Assembly (NCBI GenBank): GCA_964419055.1
Contig: CAYQNU010000020.1
Span: 1 to 63,909 of the forward strand
From: CAYQNU01 sp964419055
GTDB taxonomy: Bacteria; Bacteroidota; Bacteroidia; Flavobacteriales_D; Parvicellaceae
Reading direction: 5' to 3'
DNA length: 63,909 bases
Shown in pieces: positions 1 through 8,311 of this stretch (the first letter of the stretch is position 1; every line of letters starts with the position of its first letter). The notes under the pieces were generated by a model. It did no database searches, was not told where the DNA came from, and saw only the letters and a list, made by a program, of their open reading frames with translations. The translations under genes and the position numbers were made by a program.

Positions 1-290
1 ATACAAATATATATTTATTGTATTATATCTTTATACATCTGTTTATTTATATAATTATTGTTATACACATATATATATTTATTTTTTTATACTTTTATAT
101 ATTAGTATCATTATATATTTATATATATGTTTATTTGTACTTTTATACATCTATACCATTATATTATTATATATTAAGACATTTATATATTTCTTGTTTT
201 ATGCAATTATATAATGCTACTTATATAGTTTTATACATTTGTATGTTCATATATTCATATAAAACAGTTTTTATTCAAAAATATATTTAT
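1..290. other. AT-rich leader of the partition operon, candidate centromere
   Basis: This stretch is almost pure A/T and holds no convincing gene. Short near-repeats of TTATACAT are visible near 31, 143 and 231, with TTATACAC near 61 and TTATACTT near 88. In plasmids with a small ParA and a small DNA-binding partner the centromere and operator often lie directly upstream of parA. On that basis I infer that these repeats could be the partner-binding site. The long open frame here encodes only Y/I/L-rich low-complexity sequence and is not called as a gene. Confidence 0.3.
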
Positions 291-291
291 A

Positions 292-299
292 TAATTTTG
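292..299 (+). promoter_or_regulatory. Bacteroidota-type -7 box of parA
   Basis: TAATTTTG fits the Bacteroidota -7 consensus TAnnTTTG and ends 15 bases before the parA ATG, so the leader would be very short. No clear -33 TTTG was seen about 20 bases upstream, only a T-run. Confidence 0.4.
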
Positions 300-314
300 A
301 GAAAAATAATTTAA

Positions 315-983
315 ATGGGAAAAGTTATCACAATAGCCAATCAGAAAGGGGGATGTGGGAAAAGCACAACAACTACCTTTTTTGCAAATAAGCTTAATGA
401 AATGGGGTATAAAATCAATGTTATTGATGCCGATTATCAACGTACATTGTCAAGGATGAGAGAAATGGAGTTGGCCAACAATGAAGAAATTGATGAAAAA
501 ACACTCTATCCAATAACCTATGTTCCACCCAATAAAGTGGTGGATTATTTGGAAGAAGTAGAGGAGAAGTACGACTTCATTTTTTGTGACGTTCCGGGTA
601 ACATTACCGACAAGAGTGTATTAGGTATTCTTTCCCGATCAGATGTTTTGATTGTGCTACACGATGCTAATAGTGTTGGAGTGGCGAGTACTTTGGATTT
701 TTTGGAAACTATCAAAATTGGGGTGATTGACATCGTAGTAAAAGCCGGATTTGAGCCTCCTATAGTAATGAATTTGATTGCAAAATATAATGAAAATCTC
801 AAAATTCATAAACTATTTATGAATTCTAAAGATCAAATATCCGATTTCCCTTGGTTTAAGCACCACCTGAGAAACTTACAATCAACATTTGATGATATGA
901 ATACGATGCAATCTTATCAACATCAAAAATACAATTATGAGTTTGATTTAATCATTAAAGAATTTTTGTCAATTTTTAAATAA
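315..983 (+). CDS. parA: ParA-family partition ATPase
   Basis: Small ParA/Soj-type ATPase that positions plasmid copies for segregation together with a DNA-binding partner. The deviant Walker A motif KGGCGKST is at residues 11-18, the A' motif VIDAD at about 36-40, and the Walker B-like FIFCDVPG near 88-95. At 222 residues it is a short ParA without an N-terminal HTH domain, as in type Ib-like systems. The ATG follows a TAnnTTTG box by 15 bases. The next gene starts 5 bases after the stop, so the two form an operon. Family assignment is firm; the role in plasmid segregation is inferred from the partner and the adjacent rep gene. Confidence 0.93.
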   Translation: MGKVITIANQKGGCGKSTTTTFFANKLNEMGYKINVIDADYQRTLSRMREMELANNEEIDEKTLYPITYVPPNKVVDYLEEVEEKYDFIFCDVPGNITDKSVLGILSRSDVLIVLHDANSVGVASTLDFLETIKIGVIDIVVKAGFEPPIVMNLIAKYNENLKIHKLFMNSKDQISDFPWFKHHLRNLQSTFDDMNTMQSYQHQKYNYEFDLIIKEFLSIFK

Positions 984-988
984 ACACT

Positions 989-1495
989 ATGGCTGCAAAA
1001 AAAACAAGCACTGCGCTATTAAATAGTCTTAATACACGCAAAAAACCACCTGTAGAATTTTACAAAGCAATAGGGGAGTTACACAACGTTGATGAAAATC
1101 ACGATAGAAAAATTGATGATATGTCAACTCAAGAGGCTCTTAGCTTTATAAAATCAAAAACAGAACAAGCTGCGATTGAAGAACCCGTAATTGTTTCCGA
1201 AGTGGAAACGAAAAAGGTGGTAGCGAAGCAAACAAAAGTATTTCAAAAAACAGGAAGCGGTTTGTTACACCAAAGAATTTTGGATGCAAAAAAAGCACCG
1301 GAAGATGTCAATTCATTTGGTTTAAGTGTGAAGCTCCAAAGTGAAGATTATGGCTTGTATACTGAATTAAAAAATAAATTAAAATTAGACAATGGGTTGA
1401 ACATATCAGCTAATTTGTTTTTACATATTTGTATCGAAGCTTTTAAAGAAAAATATCAAGCTGAACTTAAGACCATTGGCGTAAAAGTCCAATAG
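989..1495 (+). CDS. ParB-like partition partner (predicted)
   Basis: A 168-residue protein with a Lys-rich, apparently disordered N-terminus (first roughly 90 residues) and a compact C-terminal part (about 105-165) that starts with FGLSVKLQSEDY and has alternating helical segments. I do not recognise a named domain with certainty. Position and size fit the small centromere-binding partner of a short ParA, perhaps with a ribbon-helix-helix or HTH fold at the C-terminus. It starts 5 bases after parA. The stop codon lies in a G-rich sequence (AATAGGGGAGGGGT) that recurs at 4742, next to the iteron field. Confidence 0.6.
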   Translation: MAAKKTSTALLNSLNTRKKPPVEFYKAIGELHNVDENHDRKIDDMSTQEALSFIKSKTEQAAIEEPVIVSEVETKKVVAKQTKVFQKTGSGLLHQRILDAKKAPEDVNSFGLSVKLQSEDYGLYTELKNKLKLDNGLNISANLFLHICIEAFKEKYQAELKTIGVKVQ

Positions 1496-1513
1496 GGGAG
1501 GGGTCTTCGTAAA

Positions 1514-1545
1514 TTTCATAATTCCGTTTAAATATCTTACATTTG
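1514..1545 (+). promoter_or_regulatory. Promoter of the replication initiator gene
   Basis: TTTC at 1514-1517, a 20-base spacer and TACATTTG at 1538-1545 match the Bacteroidota TTTG-N20-TAnnTTTG architecture with one mismatch. The initiator ATG follows 29 bases after the -7 box. Confidence 0.6.
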
Positions 1546-1574
1546 TAAATCAAAACCTTTTACTTTAACTAAAG

Positions 1575-2825
1575 ATGTCAAAAGATAAAACACCGTCAAA
1601 TTCAGATCTATCGAATTCATCTCTTACAAAGAATTTGGATTTTCTCAATTTGATTATACCATCAGTAAATAATATTAACCCTAATTTGAATCCAATTAGG
1701 GTAGAAAATGACTTTACTCGATTTTCATATCTATTTCATCAATTTGGCTCTGATGGTAAACTGATGTTTGAAGTAATGAGTTACCTTATTTACAAATATC
1801 AATATGATGTCAATTTATTTAGCAATGAAAGTATTAATACCGTAGACGGTTGGAGTTTGATTTTTGACGTAGGCGATTTTGCTAAAGTATATCAATATCG
1901 TAAAGAAAATTTGTGGCGCCAACATAATGATCCCGTTTACAATAAATACAAATCAAATGTTGGGTTAGAAAATGCATCATTTTTTACTTCAATTATAGGT
2001 AATGCCATCTATAGACTTTATCGAGAAAAACTGGATATTCGCAACCATTTGGGCGTTACAACGATAAATCATTCTATTGAATTAATCAAAAAAATCAACA
2101 ATCCGGATGAAACGAGAGGGTCTAAAGGTCAGTACATTATTGAAGTATTGTTAGATACCGAATTTGTAAACAATATCAATAGACGATATGTATTGATTGC
2201 AAAAAACATGTTGATTGAGCTTAATAAAAACAAAAAGAATTTAGCCATACCCTACACCCATTTTTCGTTTAGAAGTAATTATCTGGCCAATATTAAAAGG
2301 GCTTACTGGGAATATCAATTTGATGAAATGTGTGATATTTTAAATATTGACATTAAGAATCCAAAAGATGCGAAGAAAAAAATCAAACAAAAAATTGAAG
2401 AAATAAATAAACTCAGTGAGTTAGACTTAAAACTCGAATTTTTTAAATCCAATTCATCTCATAACTGGGAATATGACGTTAGAGTTCATTTTTTGCATAA
2501 TGGTATAAATTCTAAAACTGAACCTTTTAGAAACTCTTCGTTGAAGGATGCAGTAATGTTATCCTTTCTAATGAACCTAACCCCTTTTTATAAGGCGACC
2601 TATTCTTATCAATACCACAACAACACTGATTTTATCAGCTGGATTGGTAATAACAAAAAGCAACATGAGCAAAAACTAAAGGTATTTATTTCTACTTATA
2701 AATCAATTGTTGGAAATCAACCTACGAAAGAATTGGTTAATAGCTTTTTTGCCGCTCCAGGTGAATTTATTGTTACTTCTTCCAATAATTCTATGTTATT
2801 GCAATTAGATGATCCAACCAAATAA
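1575..2825 (+). CDS. Putative plasmid replication initiator (Rep)
   Basis: A 416-residue protein with no obvious enzymatic motif, rich in Lys, Asn and aromatic residues. Its segments around residues 40-210 could form the tandem winged-helix fold of Rep initiators. I call it Rep from context: it has its own promoter, follows the parA operon, and ends 22 bases before a 1.5-kb field of 16-bp direct repeats. This is the usual order of initiator and iterons in theta-replicating plasmids. The assignment is an inference; a structure or profile match to Rep_3/RepB-type initiators would settle it. Confidence 0.6.
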   Translation: MSKDKTPSNSDLSNSSLTKNLDFLNLIIPSVNNINPNLNPIRVENDFTRFSYLFHQFGSDGKLMFEVMSYLIYKYQYDVNLFSNESINTVDGWSLIFDVGDFAKVYQYRKENLWRQHNDPVYNKYKSNVGLENASFFTSIIGNAIYRLYREKLDIRNHLGVTTINHSIELIKKINNPDETRGSKGQYIIEVLLDTEFVNNINRRYVLIAKNMLIELNKNKKNLAIPYTHFSFRSNYLANIKRAYWEYQFDEMCDILNIDIKNPKDAKKKIKQKIEEINKLSELDLKLEFFKSNSSHNWEYDVRVHFLHNGINSKTEPFRNSSLKDAVMLSFLMNLTPFYKATYSYQYHNNTDFISWIGNNKKQHEQKLKVFISTYKSIVGNQPTKELVNSFFAAPGEFIVTSSNNSMLLQLDDPTK

Positions 2826-2847
2826 TGTTGTAAGTCCTTTTGTTCTG

Positions 2848-4398
2848 GTGTAAAATCGTCCCCCTCATTCAATTATATACTTCAGTAAAAGCTTGAGATT
2901 AATTCTTCCTTTTTATTGTAAAAACCTGTTTATTAGATTTTTAATCAGTGTAAAATCGTCCCCTTTTTCATTTATTTCATAGGTTTAATCCATCATTACC
3001 AACACTAACATTGCTTTCAATACAGTGATCATGTAGTATTGAAGTTAATCGGTGTAAAATCGTCCCCTTTTTATATTTTTAGATTAATATATGTTTGTAT
3101 ATCAACTATTTATATTGGCTTAAATAGCACTGATTTATTTGATTAACCAGTGTAAAATCGTCCCCTTTTTATATACTATACGTCAATTTGGTCAGTAATA
3201 TAAGTATATTTGACCTATCTTAGGAGCTGGAAACAGTTTGGTTTACCAGTTATCGGTGTAAAATCATCCTCTTTTTGAATTGATGGCCATGTAATCTCCC
3301 AATCATTTTAAAAACTATCCGTCAAATACATCGGTGTAAAATCGTCCACCATTTTTAACAACTATATCATATAGTGCTATTTAACAGACTTTTAAAGGTA
3401 GATTATATATGCAAAATCAAATTTGGACCAGTGTAAAATCGTCCCTTTTTATTGAAACGAGTATATTTCTTTTGATTCTATTGATCTTGGACAAATTTTC
3501 GAGTCAAACATCCAATCCTGATTATCATCGGTGTAAAATCGTCCCCTTTTCATTCGCAGATTAATATGTGTTTGTTTATCAGCTATTTATATAGATTCAA
3601 ATTTAGATAATTTATTAGTTTGACCAGTGTAAAATCGTCCCCATATATAGATTTCAAAATTTAAGGAATTCCAAAAAACGTGAATTTAGACATAATGAGA
3701 AAAGATCAGCGTATAAGTCATCGGTGTAAAATCGTCCCCATTTGTAAACAAATATCATCTATCTAATTGTTTTACATTACTTTAACGCCCTATTAAAAGA
3801 ATGAATCATTTGTTGAACTAAGTAAAAGTCAACATCATTATTCAAAGGCCTAACCATCGGTGTAAAATCATCCTCTTTTTACAAATAATCAACTCAATAA
3901 CAATATATTATGTCCCTTTCTTTAAACATATTTTAATATAATTATCAGTGTAAAATCGTCCCTTTTTACGAGCAGACTAGAATGTAAAGGGTGCTTTTAC
4001 TAAAAGAATAGCTATTTAAAAGAAAAAATCTCAAAAGGATCTAAAAATAATGGTATCTTAGTGGCTGGATACGGCTTTGCAAAAAGTTAGGAAAAGTTAT
4101 CGGTGTAAAATCGTCCCCAAACGAATTTATAATTGCCTTTAATGACGTTTTTCTTTGGGAATTAGTCCATAACCAGTGTAAAATCGTCCCCCTAGTGGTG
4201 TAAAATCGTTACTCTATCAGTGTAAAATCATCCCTATTGATGTAAAACCGTCCTCTGATCGGTGTAAAATCGTCCCCCTTTTGATGTAATACACAATTCA
4301 ATGAGTGTAAAATCATCCTCAAATATAAATAGCGGGTTCTCGTTCAACCCTTGTTAAACCTACAAAGTAAAAAACTTGACCAGTGTAAAATCATCCAC
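2848..4398 (+). repeat. Iteron field, 20 copies of GTGTAAAATCGTCCCC
   Basis: Twenty direct repeats of GTGTAAAATCGTCCCC or close variants start at 2848, 2948, 3052, 3150, 3256, 3334, 3431, 3531, 3627, 3724, 3860, 3948, 4103, 4176, 4198, 4220, 4240, 4262, 4305 and 4383. All are in the same orientation, and most are preceded by ATCG or ACCA. The first ten are 78-106 bp apart (mostly about 100); five near 4176-4277 are 20-22 bp apart, like classical iterons. A decayed copy is visible at about 4851. The field follows the rep gene, so it is probably the replication origin and copy-control or incompatibility region. No gene is present between the repeats. Confidence 0.85.
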
Positions 4399-4521
4399 CA
4401 TGATAATAATAAACAAAATATAAATAATAGAACAAAAAAGACATTTTAACCGATAATGACGAAACATTAAATTCAAACGTGTAAAGAGAGTGTTGCCGTT
4501 TTACTTAACTTTTTAATTATG

Positions 4522-4562
4522 TTTTTTCTTCATTGACCCCACAAGGGGGTATGAAGAAAAAA
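4522..4562. terminator. Strong hairpin with T/A-rich stem ends
   Basis: TTTTTTCTTCAT (4522-4533) pairs perfectly with the segment at 4551-4562. An inner ACCCC/GGGGT stem (4536-4540 with 4546-4550) closes a 5-base loop, with two bulged bases on the left. The arrangement of a GC-rich top and A/T flanks resembles a bidirectional terminator. It lies between the iteron field and the convergent ATPase gene. Confidence 0.5.
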
Positions 4563-5095
4563 TCAACTCCCATCCCTCTCAATTGAATAAACAGTTGTTT
4601 AAGTTTTAGCCTTGTGTAAAAATCGAACAAGGCGACTATTTTCTAACATTGAATTTTATTTTTAAAGTTGAGAAAAAAGGGAGGAAGACTCGAAAGAAAA
4701 TTTTTCACCAGGGGGCCGGCCGCCAATTTATAATGTAAAAAAATAGGGGAGGGGTAACTCACTTTCAGAAGTCTGAGCAAGCGGGTTAAACTAAAGAGCA
4801 AAACCACAAAACTTAATGGTAATGAATTTGTGAATCACAATAAGCTATTTGAATAAAATCATCCTAGAACGTCCTAATTTATTTTCGAGCTGTTTTAAAG
4901 ACTTTTTTGACATCTTGGGTAACTGGGTTAAGCATTCCTGAAAAGAATTAATAAGCAGTCTTAAAAGCGCCTTAAAAGAGGTTACATAAAGACAATCGTT
5001 TTAACTTATTATTTGGATAAATCAAAATTCCGCATAATTCAGTAAAAATAGTGACACTTTTTTATTACTAATCAATAAGGATTCCCTACCAATAA
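4563..5095. other. Gene-free origin-flanking region with GC palindrome and G-rich repeat
   Basis: No gene is seen. A GC-rich palindrome GGCCGGCC sits at 4714-4721 within AT-rich DNA. A G-rich 14-mer AATAGGGGAGGGGT at 4742-4755 also occurs at 1491-1504. A decayed iteron lies near 4851. Such features flank origins in other plasmids, but their function here is unknown. Confidence 0.4.
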
Positions 5096-6541
5096 TTAGC
5101 TATTTATAGCTTTCATAGTGATATTTGCAATATTGTACGTGTATAGCGAGGCAGGCAAAAATGTGAAATGTAAAGTATCCACTATTTTAATTCCATGTTG
5201 ATCAATTGTGGTGACCAATGCTTTTTGAAAACCGTTCGTTTTACAGAACTGAATTAAACTTTTTAATTCCTGAGGTTTTTCAAAATATCGATTGCTCCAT
5301 TTTATTTCAACTCCCCAAACAGGTTTATATTTTTTATCATCTACCAATACCAAATCAACCTCACCTTCATTTCTGCCATCTTTCCATCGAGAATAGGTTA
5401 AATCCAATTTTTCGCGGTGCATCCATTGTGATAGTATAGCCGTTTCTACCATATTTCCCATTTCACTATCGGTTTGTAAAATAGGAGAGAATAATGCTGT
5501 ACGCAAAGAAGGATTGGTAAGATAAACCTTAAAACTCGTTACTCTTTTTAGCCTCTTTGCGTTAATATCTACTTTGTTTAGGACTTTTATAAGAAAGGCC
5601 GCTTCCAGGTATTCTAAATACTTTTTTAATGTGTCTTTCTGTATACCACTTTCTCTAGACATGGTCTCATACGAAAATTCATTACCCGTATTGTAAGCAA
5701 TATAGGTAAAAAAGCGATTCAGTTCCTGCACATCCTTAATGCCATACAAACTCGGTAAATCTCTTAACAGTACTTTATCTACGATATCATTCTTTACATA
5801 TCTACCCATATCACTTTGAATTTTCTCTGAAAGGACAACTTCAGGGTAGCCTCCAAAATTCAAATAGTTCAGAAACTCTTTATTGAGTGACTTAATGTCA
5901 TGAGTTAAACAATAGGGAATGCTTTTTCCACCATACAGTATATTATCATCGTAAACGAGATGATTTAAATTTTTTAAATGAATATACTCTTGAAAAGTTA
6001 AGGGAGGCAACATAAAATCTGTAAAGCGACCGGCTCCACTTTCTGTGCTATGCCATTTTAAGGCTGCAGCAGCTGAACCAGAAACGATAAACTTAGTATC
6101 GGGATAAGAATCTACTAAAACTTTAAGATGACGCTCCCAATCCTTTAAATATTGAATTTCATCAAAGAACACATAACAACCATTAAGATGCGATAAGTTA
6201 AGCGATTTTTTACACAGTGATAAAAGATCTTCCAAACTTAGGTGCACATAAATAGGATTATCGATACCAATAAAAAATATCCGTTGAGGATTAATCTTTT
6301 CTTGAATCAATTGATCAACACTGTGAAACAACATAACCGTTTTACCAACCCTTCTTGGACCCATCAGAACAACTGCTCTACGAACACTTTTTTCTTTTAC
6401 AAAAGTGTAAAATAAATCAAAGTACAAACGCTTAGACATAGCAGCATAAACTTGTGGTATTTGCTTAGTTACCCACCAAGGATTTTCATACTGAAGTCGT
6501 TCTACAATTTTTTCTGTCGGAATAAGGTTTATGCCACTCAT
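5096..6541 (-). CDS. AAA_14/DUF4143 ATP-binding protein
   Basis: Member of the large family of AAA+ ATPases with a C-terminal DUF4143 region, widespread in Bacteroidota and of unclear role. Walker A is GPRRVGKT and Walker B is VFFDEIQYL. A sensor-like segment IVSGSAAAAL follows, then the winged-helix part (YETMSRESGIQKDTLKKYL) and the DUF4143 tail with EVDLVLVD and WGVEIKW, which resembles a PD-(D/E)xK fold. A longer GTG start at 6559 is possible, but that codon overlaps the predicted -7 box; the ATG at 6541 (MSGINLIPTE) is preferred. The gene points toward the origin region and stands alone. Confidence 0.88.
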   Translation of the reverse strand: MSGINLIPTEKIVERLQYENPWWVTKQIPQVYAAMSKRLYFDLFYTFVKEKSVRRAVVLMGPRRVGKTVMLFHSVDQLIQEKINPQRIFFIGIDNPIYVHLSLEDLLSLCKKSLNLSHLNGCYVFFDEIQYLKDWERHLKVLVDSYPDTKFIVSGSAAAALKWHSTESGAGRFTDFMLPPLTFQEYIHLKNLNHLVYDDNILYGGKSIPYCLTHDIKSLNKEFLNYLNFGGYPEVVLSEKIQSDMGRYVKNDIVDKVLLRDLPSLYGIKDVQELNRFFTYIAYNTGNEFSYETMSRESGIQKDTLKKYLEYLEAAFLIKVLNKVDINAKRLKRVTSFKVYLTNPSLRTALFSPILQTDSEMGNMVETAILSQWMHREKLDLTYSRWKDGRNEGEVDLVLVDDKKYKPVWGVEIKWSNRYFEKPQELKSLIQFCKTNGFQKALVTTIDQHGIKIVDTLHFTFLPASLYTYNIANITMKAINS

Positions 6542-6558
6542 AAAATTATTTATTTTCA

Positions 6559-6566
6559 CAAATATA
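6559..6566 (-). promoter_or_regulatory. -7 box of the DUF4143 gene
   Basis: On the minus strand TATATTTG fits TAnnTTTG and lies 18 bases before the ATG at 6541. A clear -33 element was not seen. Confidence 0.4.
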
Positions 6567-6919
6567 GTAAAAATAAGCAGAACGAAAACATTTTATAATT
6601 ACATTTTTGTATCGCATTGTGTTTTTTATTTTGATTTTTAAGCTAATTTACACACAATAGTTGCCAAAATTAGATTATCTTTATTCTTTATTTAAATTTT
6701 TGATGGCTTCGTTGAATTATCATTAACCTTACTGAATAGATTCGTCTAAATTTTGTTTATAATATAAAAAATAGATACAACTTTTCTAATGCCTAAAAAG
6801 TTTAATTTTGCATTCTAACAAATTCTATATTATACTTAATCAATATGATGCATAAGAATAATATCTTTACAATAAATATAGCACTTTCATTATATAAATA
6901 ATGGAGTTAGAAAACTAAC

Positions 6920-6989
6920 TTCCGAATGAGGGGTTCAAGCGCACTATAACCCTTAAGGGTTGCGCGTTCCTCCGGAAAGGATTTTTATG
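6920..6989. other. Candidate origin of transfer upstream of the relaxase
   Basis: The perfect dyad AACCCTTAAGGGTT (6948-6961) is flanked by GCGC on the left and GCGCG on the right. It stands out by GC content from the AT-rich surroundings (6567-6900 holds nothing else recognisable). The minus strand reads GGGTTATAGTGCGC; the TATAGTG core recalls the nick region of MobV plasmids such as pMV158. A dyad directly upstream of the relaxase gene is the usual oriT position. Function is inferred. Confidence 0.45.
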
Positions 6990-6997
6990 TATCTTTG
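6990..6997 (+). promoter_or_regulatory. -7 box of the relaxase gene
   Basis: TATCTTTG is an exact TAnnTTTG match 18 bases before the ATG at 7016. The in-frame TTG at 6995 lies inside this box and is therefore unlikely to be the translation start. Confidence 0.5.
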
Positions 6998-7015
6998 AAG
7001 CCAAAGAAACTAAAA

Positions 7016-7936
7016 ATGGAATCTAAATCATCCATACATATTTGTCCTGTTAAGTCTAACAGTGAAAGTCATAATTTGAGAAAATCAATACCAGATTATG
7101 TTAATCAAGATTTGATGAAAAATAACATTTATTGGACTGGAGAGACTATATCCAATGTTACCAAAAGAGTTAAAGAATTATACTTAAAAACAGTTGGTCA
7201 AAAGATGCAGGAAAAATCAACGCCCATAAGAGAGGGGGTTGTTAATTTGAAAGATGTGCATCCTGATCGGATGAATGATTTAAAGAAACTTGCGCTTGAA
7301 ATAGAAAAACGGTTTAATATAAAAACATTTCAAATACATATTCATGGAGATGAAGGTCATTTCAAAAAAGATGGAACTTATAAAAATAATTTTCACGCAC
7401 ACATGCTTTTTAACTGGACTGACGATAAAGGAAAATCTATAAAATTAAATAGATCTGATATGGCAGAATTTCAAACAATAACTGCTACTATTTTAGAAAT
7501 GGAAAGAGGTGTACCGAGTGATAAAAAACATCTAAATGCTTTACAATTTAAAATTCTTAAGAGACAAGAAGAACTTGAAAGTATTATAGAAGTAATAGAT
7601 AAAACAGATATAAGGGCAGATTTTGTAGTTGAAAAACAAAGACCTTGGCCACTCTCACCAACAATAGACTATGAAGCTACTTTCAGAAATATGAATAAAT
7701 TGATTTTAAAGTATAAGAATGAGCTTAAAAAGCTTCATAATGAACTAAACGAAAGTAAAGGAAAAACAGAATTGGAAAATTTTAAATTAAATGAAGCGAT
7801 TAAAAAAATACAAGATAGTGTAGGAAAATATAAAAGTTTGGAAAAAAAACTAGATGATCCAGAATTTCTTAAACAAAGGTTGGAAGAAATCAATCGAAAA
7901 AACGAGAGAGGGAATGACAAATCTATGGAGCGATAA
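7016..7936 (+). CDS. mob: MobV/Pre-type relaxase (mobilization protein)
   Basis: Predicted relaxase that nicks the plasmid at oriT and leads strand transfer when a conjugation machine is provided in trans. The histidine-rich metal-binding motif is HIHGDEGH (about residues 108-115 from this start) followed by FHAHMLFNW (about 126-134). This corresponds to the HxDE...HxH motif III of MobV (Mob_Pre). The N-terminal motif I region is at SKSSIHICPVKSNSESHN. The C-terminal third is a Lys/Glu-rich coiled coil. At 306 residues it is short for MobV. No mating-pair or coupling protein genes are present, so the plasmid is mobilizable rather than self-transmissible, as far as the window shows. The ATG at 7016 is preferred over the upstream TTG because that codon lies in the promoter. 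Confidence 0.85.
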   Translation: MESKSSIHICPVKSNSESHNLRKSIPDYVNQDLMKNNIYWTGETISNVTKRVKELYLKTVGQKMQEKSTPIREGVVNLKDVHPDRMNDLKKLALEIEKRFNIKTFQIHIHGDEGHFKKDGTYKNNFHAHMLFNWTDDKGKSIKLNRSDMAEFQTITATILEMERGVPSDKKHLNALQFKILKRQEELESIIEVIDKTDIRADFVVEKQRPWPLSPTIDYEATFRNMNKLILKYKNELKKLHNELNESKGKTELENFKLNEAIKKIQDSVGKYKSLEKKLDDPEFLKQRLEEINRKNERGNDKSMER

Positions 7937-8164
7937 TTTCGAATATATACGGATATAAACGATTAGCAACTTTTATTTAATTCAAAAACAAATAAATATA
8001 ACAAGATTTTATTTAGAAAGTAGGAAAGATGTTTAGTTCTGTTTAATTGTCCTATTTAACATAAGATAAGTTATGAGACGTTAATAATAAAATCCATTTT
8101 AATATATTGGGTGTAAATATAGAGTTAATAAACACACTATAAGTATAAAATGAAGTCATTTATA

Positions 8165-8201
8165 GGTTAAATATAACCCATAAAATAGGTTAATTCTAAC
8201 C
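8165..8201 (+). promoter_or_regulatory. Two-dyad operator of the GHKL operon (copy A)
   Basis: GGTTAAATATAACC (8165-8178) and GGTTAATTCTAACC (8188-8201) are both perfect GGTTA-N4-TAACC dyads 23 bp apart. They abut the -35 of the promoter that follows. The same dyad type occurs as triplets at five other sites in the window, which suggests a shared regulator. The rest of 7937-8311 is AT-rich without other recognisable features. Confidence 0.6.
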
Positions 8202-8202
8202 C

Positions 8203-8233
8203 TTGACACGTTTAATTTTTTGTTGTATTATTG
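8203..8233 (+). promoter_or_regulatory. Promoter of the GHKL-ATPase operon
   Basis: TTGACA (8203-8208) and TATTAT (8226-8231) are separated by 17 bases, a sigma70-like arrangement. It also fits the Bacteroidota form with TTG, 20 bases and TATTATTG. The start codon lies about 80 bases downstream. Confidence 0.5.
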
Positions 8234-8311
8234 TCGCATATAAAATACTAATTTATAACATCAGAGTAAATATAAGAACAACTTAAATAATAATTAAAAT
8301 ATTACCCCAAG

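Noticed and set aside
18..314. 98-residue open frame before parA
   Set aside because: It encodes almost only Tyr, Ile, Leu and Phe, as expected from AT-rich DNA in any frame, and it overlaps the parA promoter.
2848..4398. CRISPR array
   Set aside because: Repeats are only 16 bp, spacing varies from 20 to 155 bp, some spacers are homologous to each other, and no cas genes are present. An iteron field beside rep explains it.
5096..6541. DUF4143 ATPase as the plasmid replication initiator
   Set aside because: It has a full AAA/DUF4143 architecture known from chromosomes and plasmids alike; the gene at 1575 next to the iterons is the better candidate.
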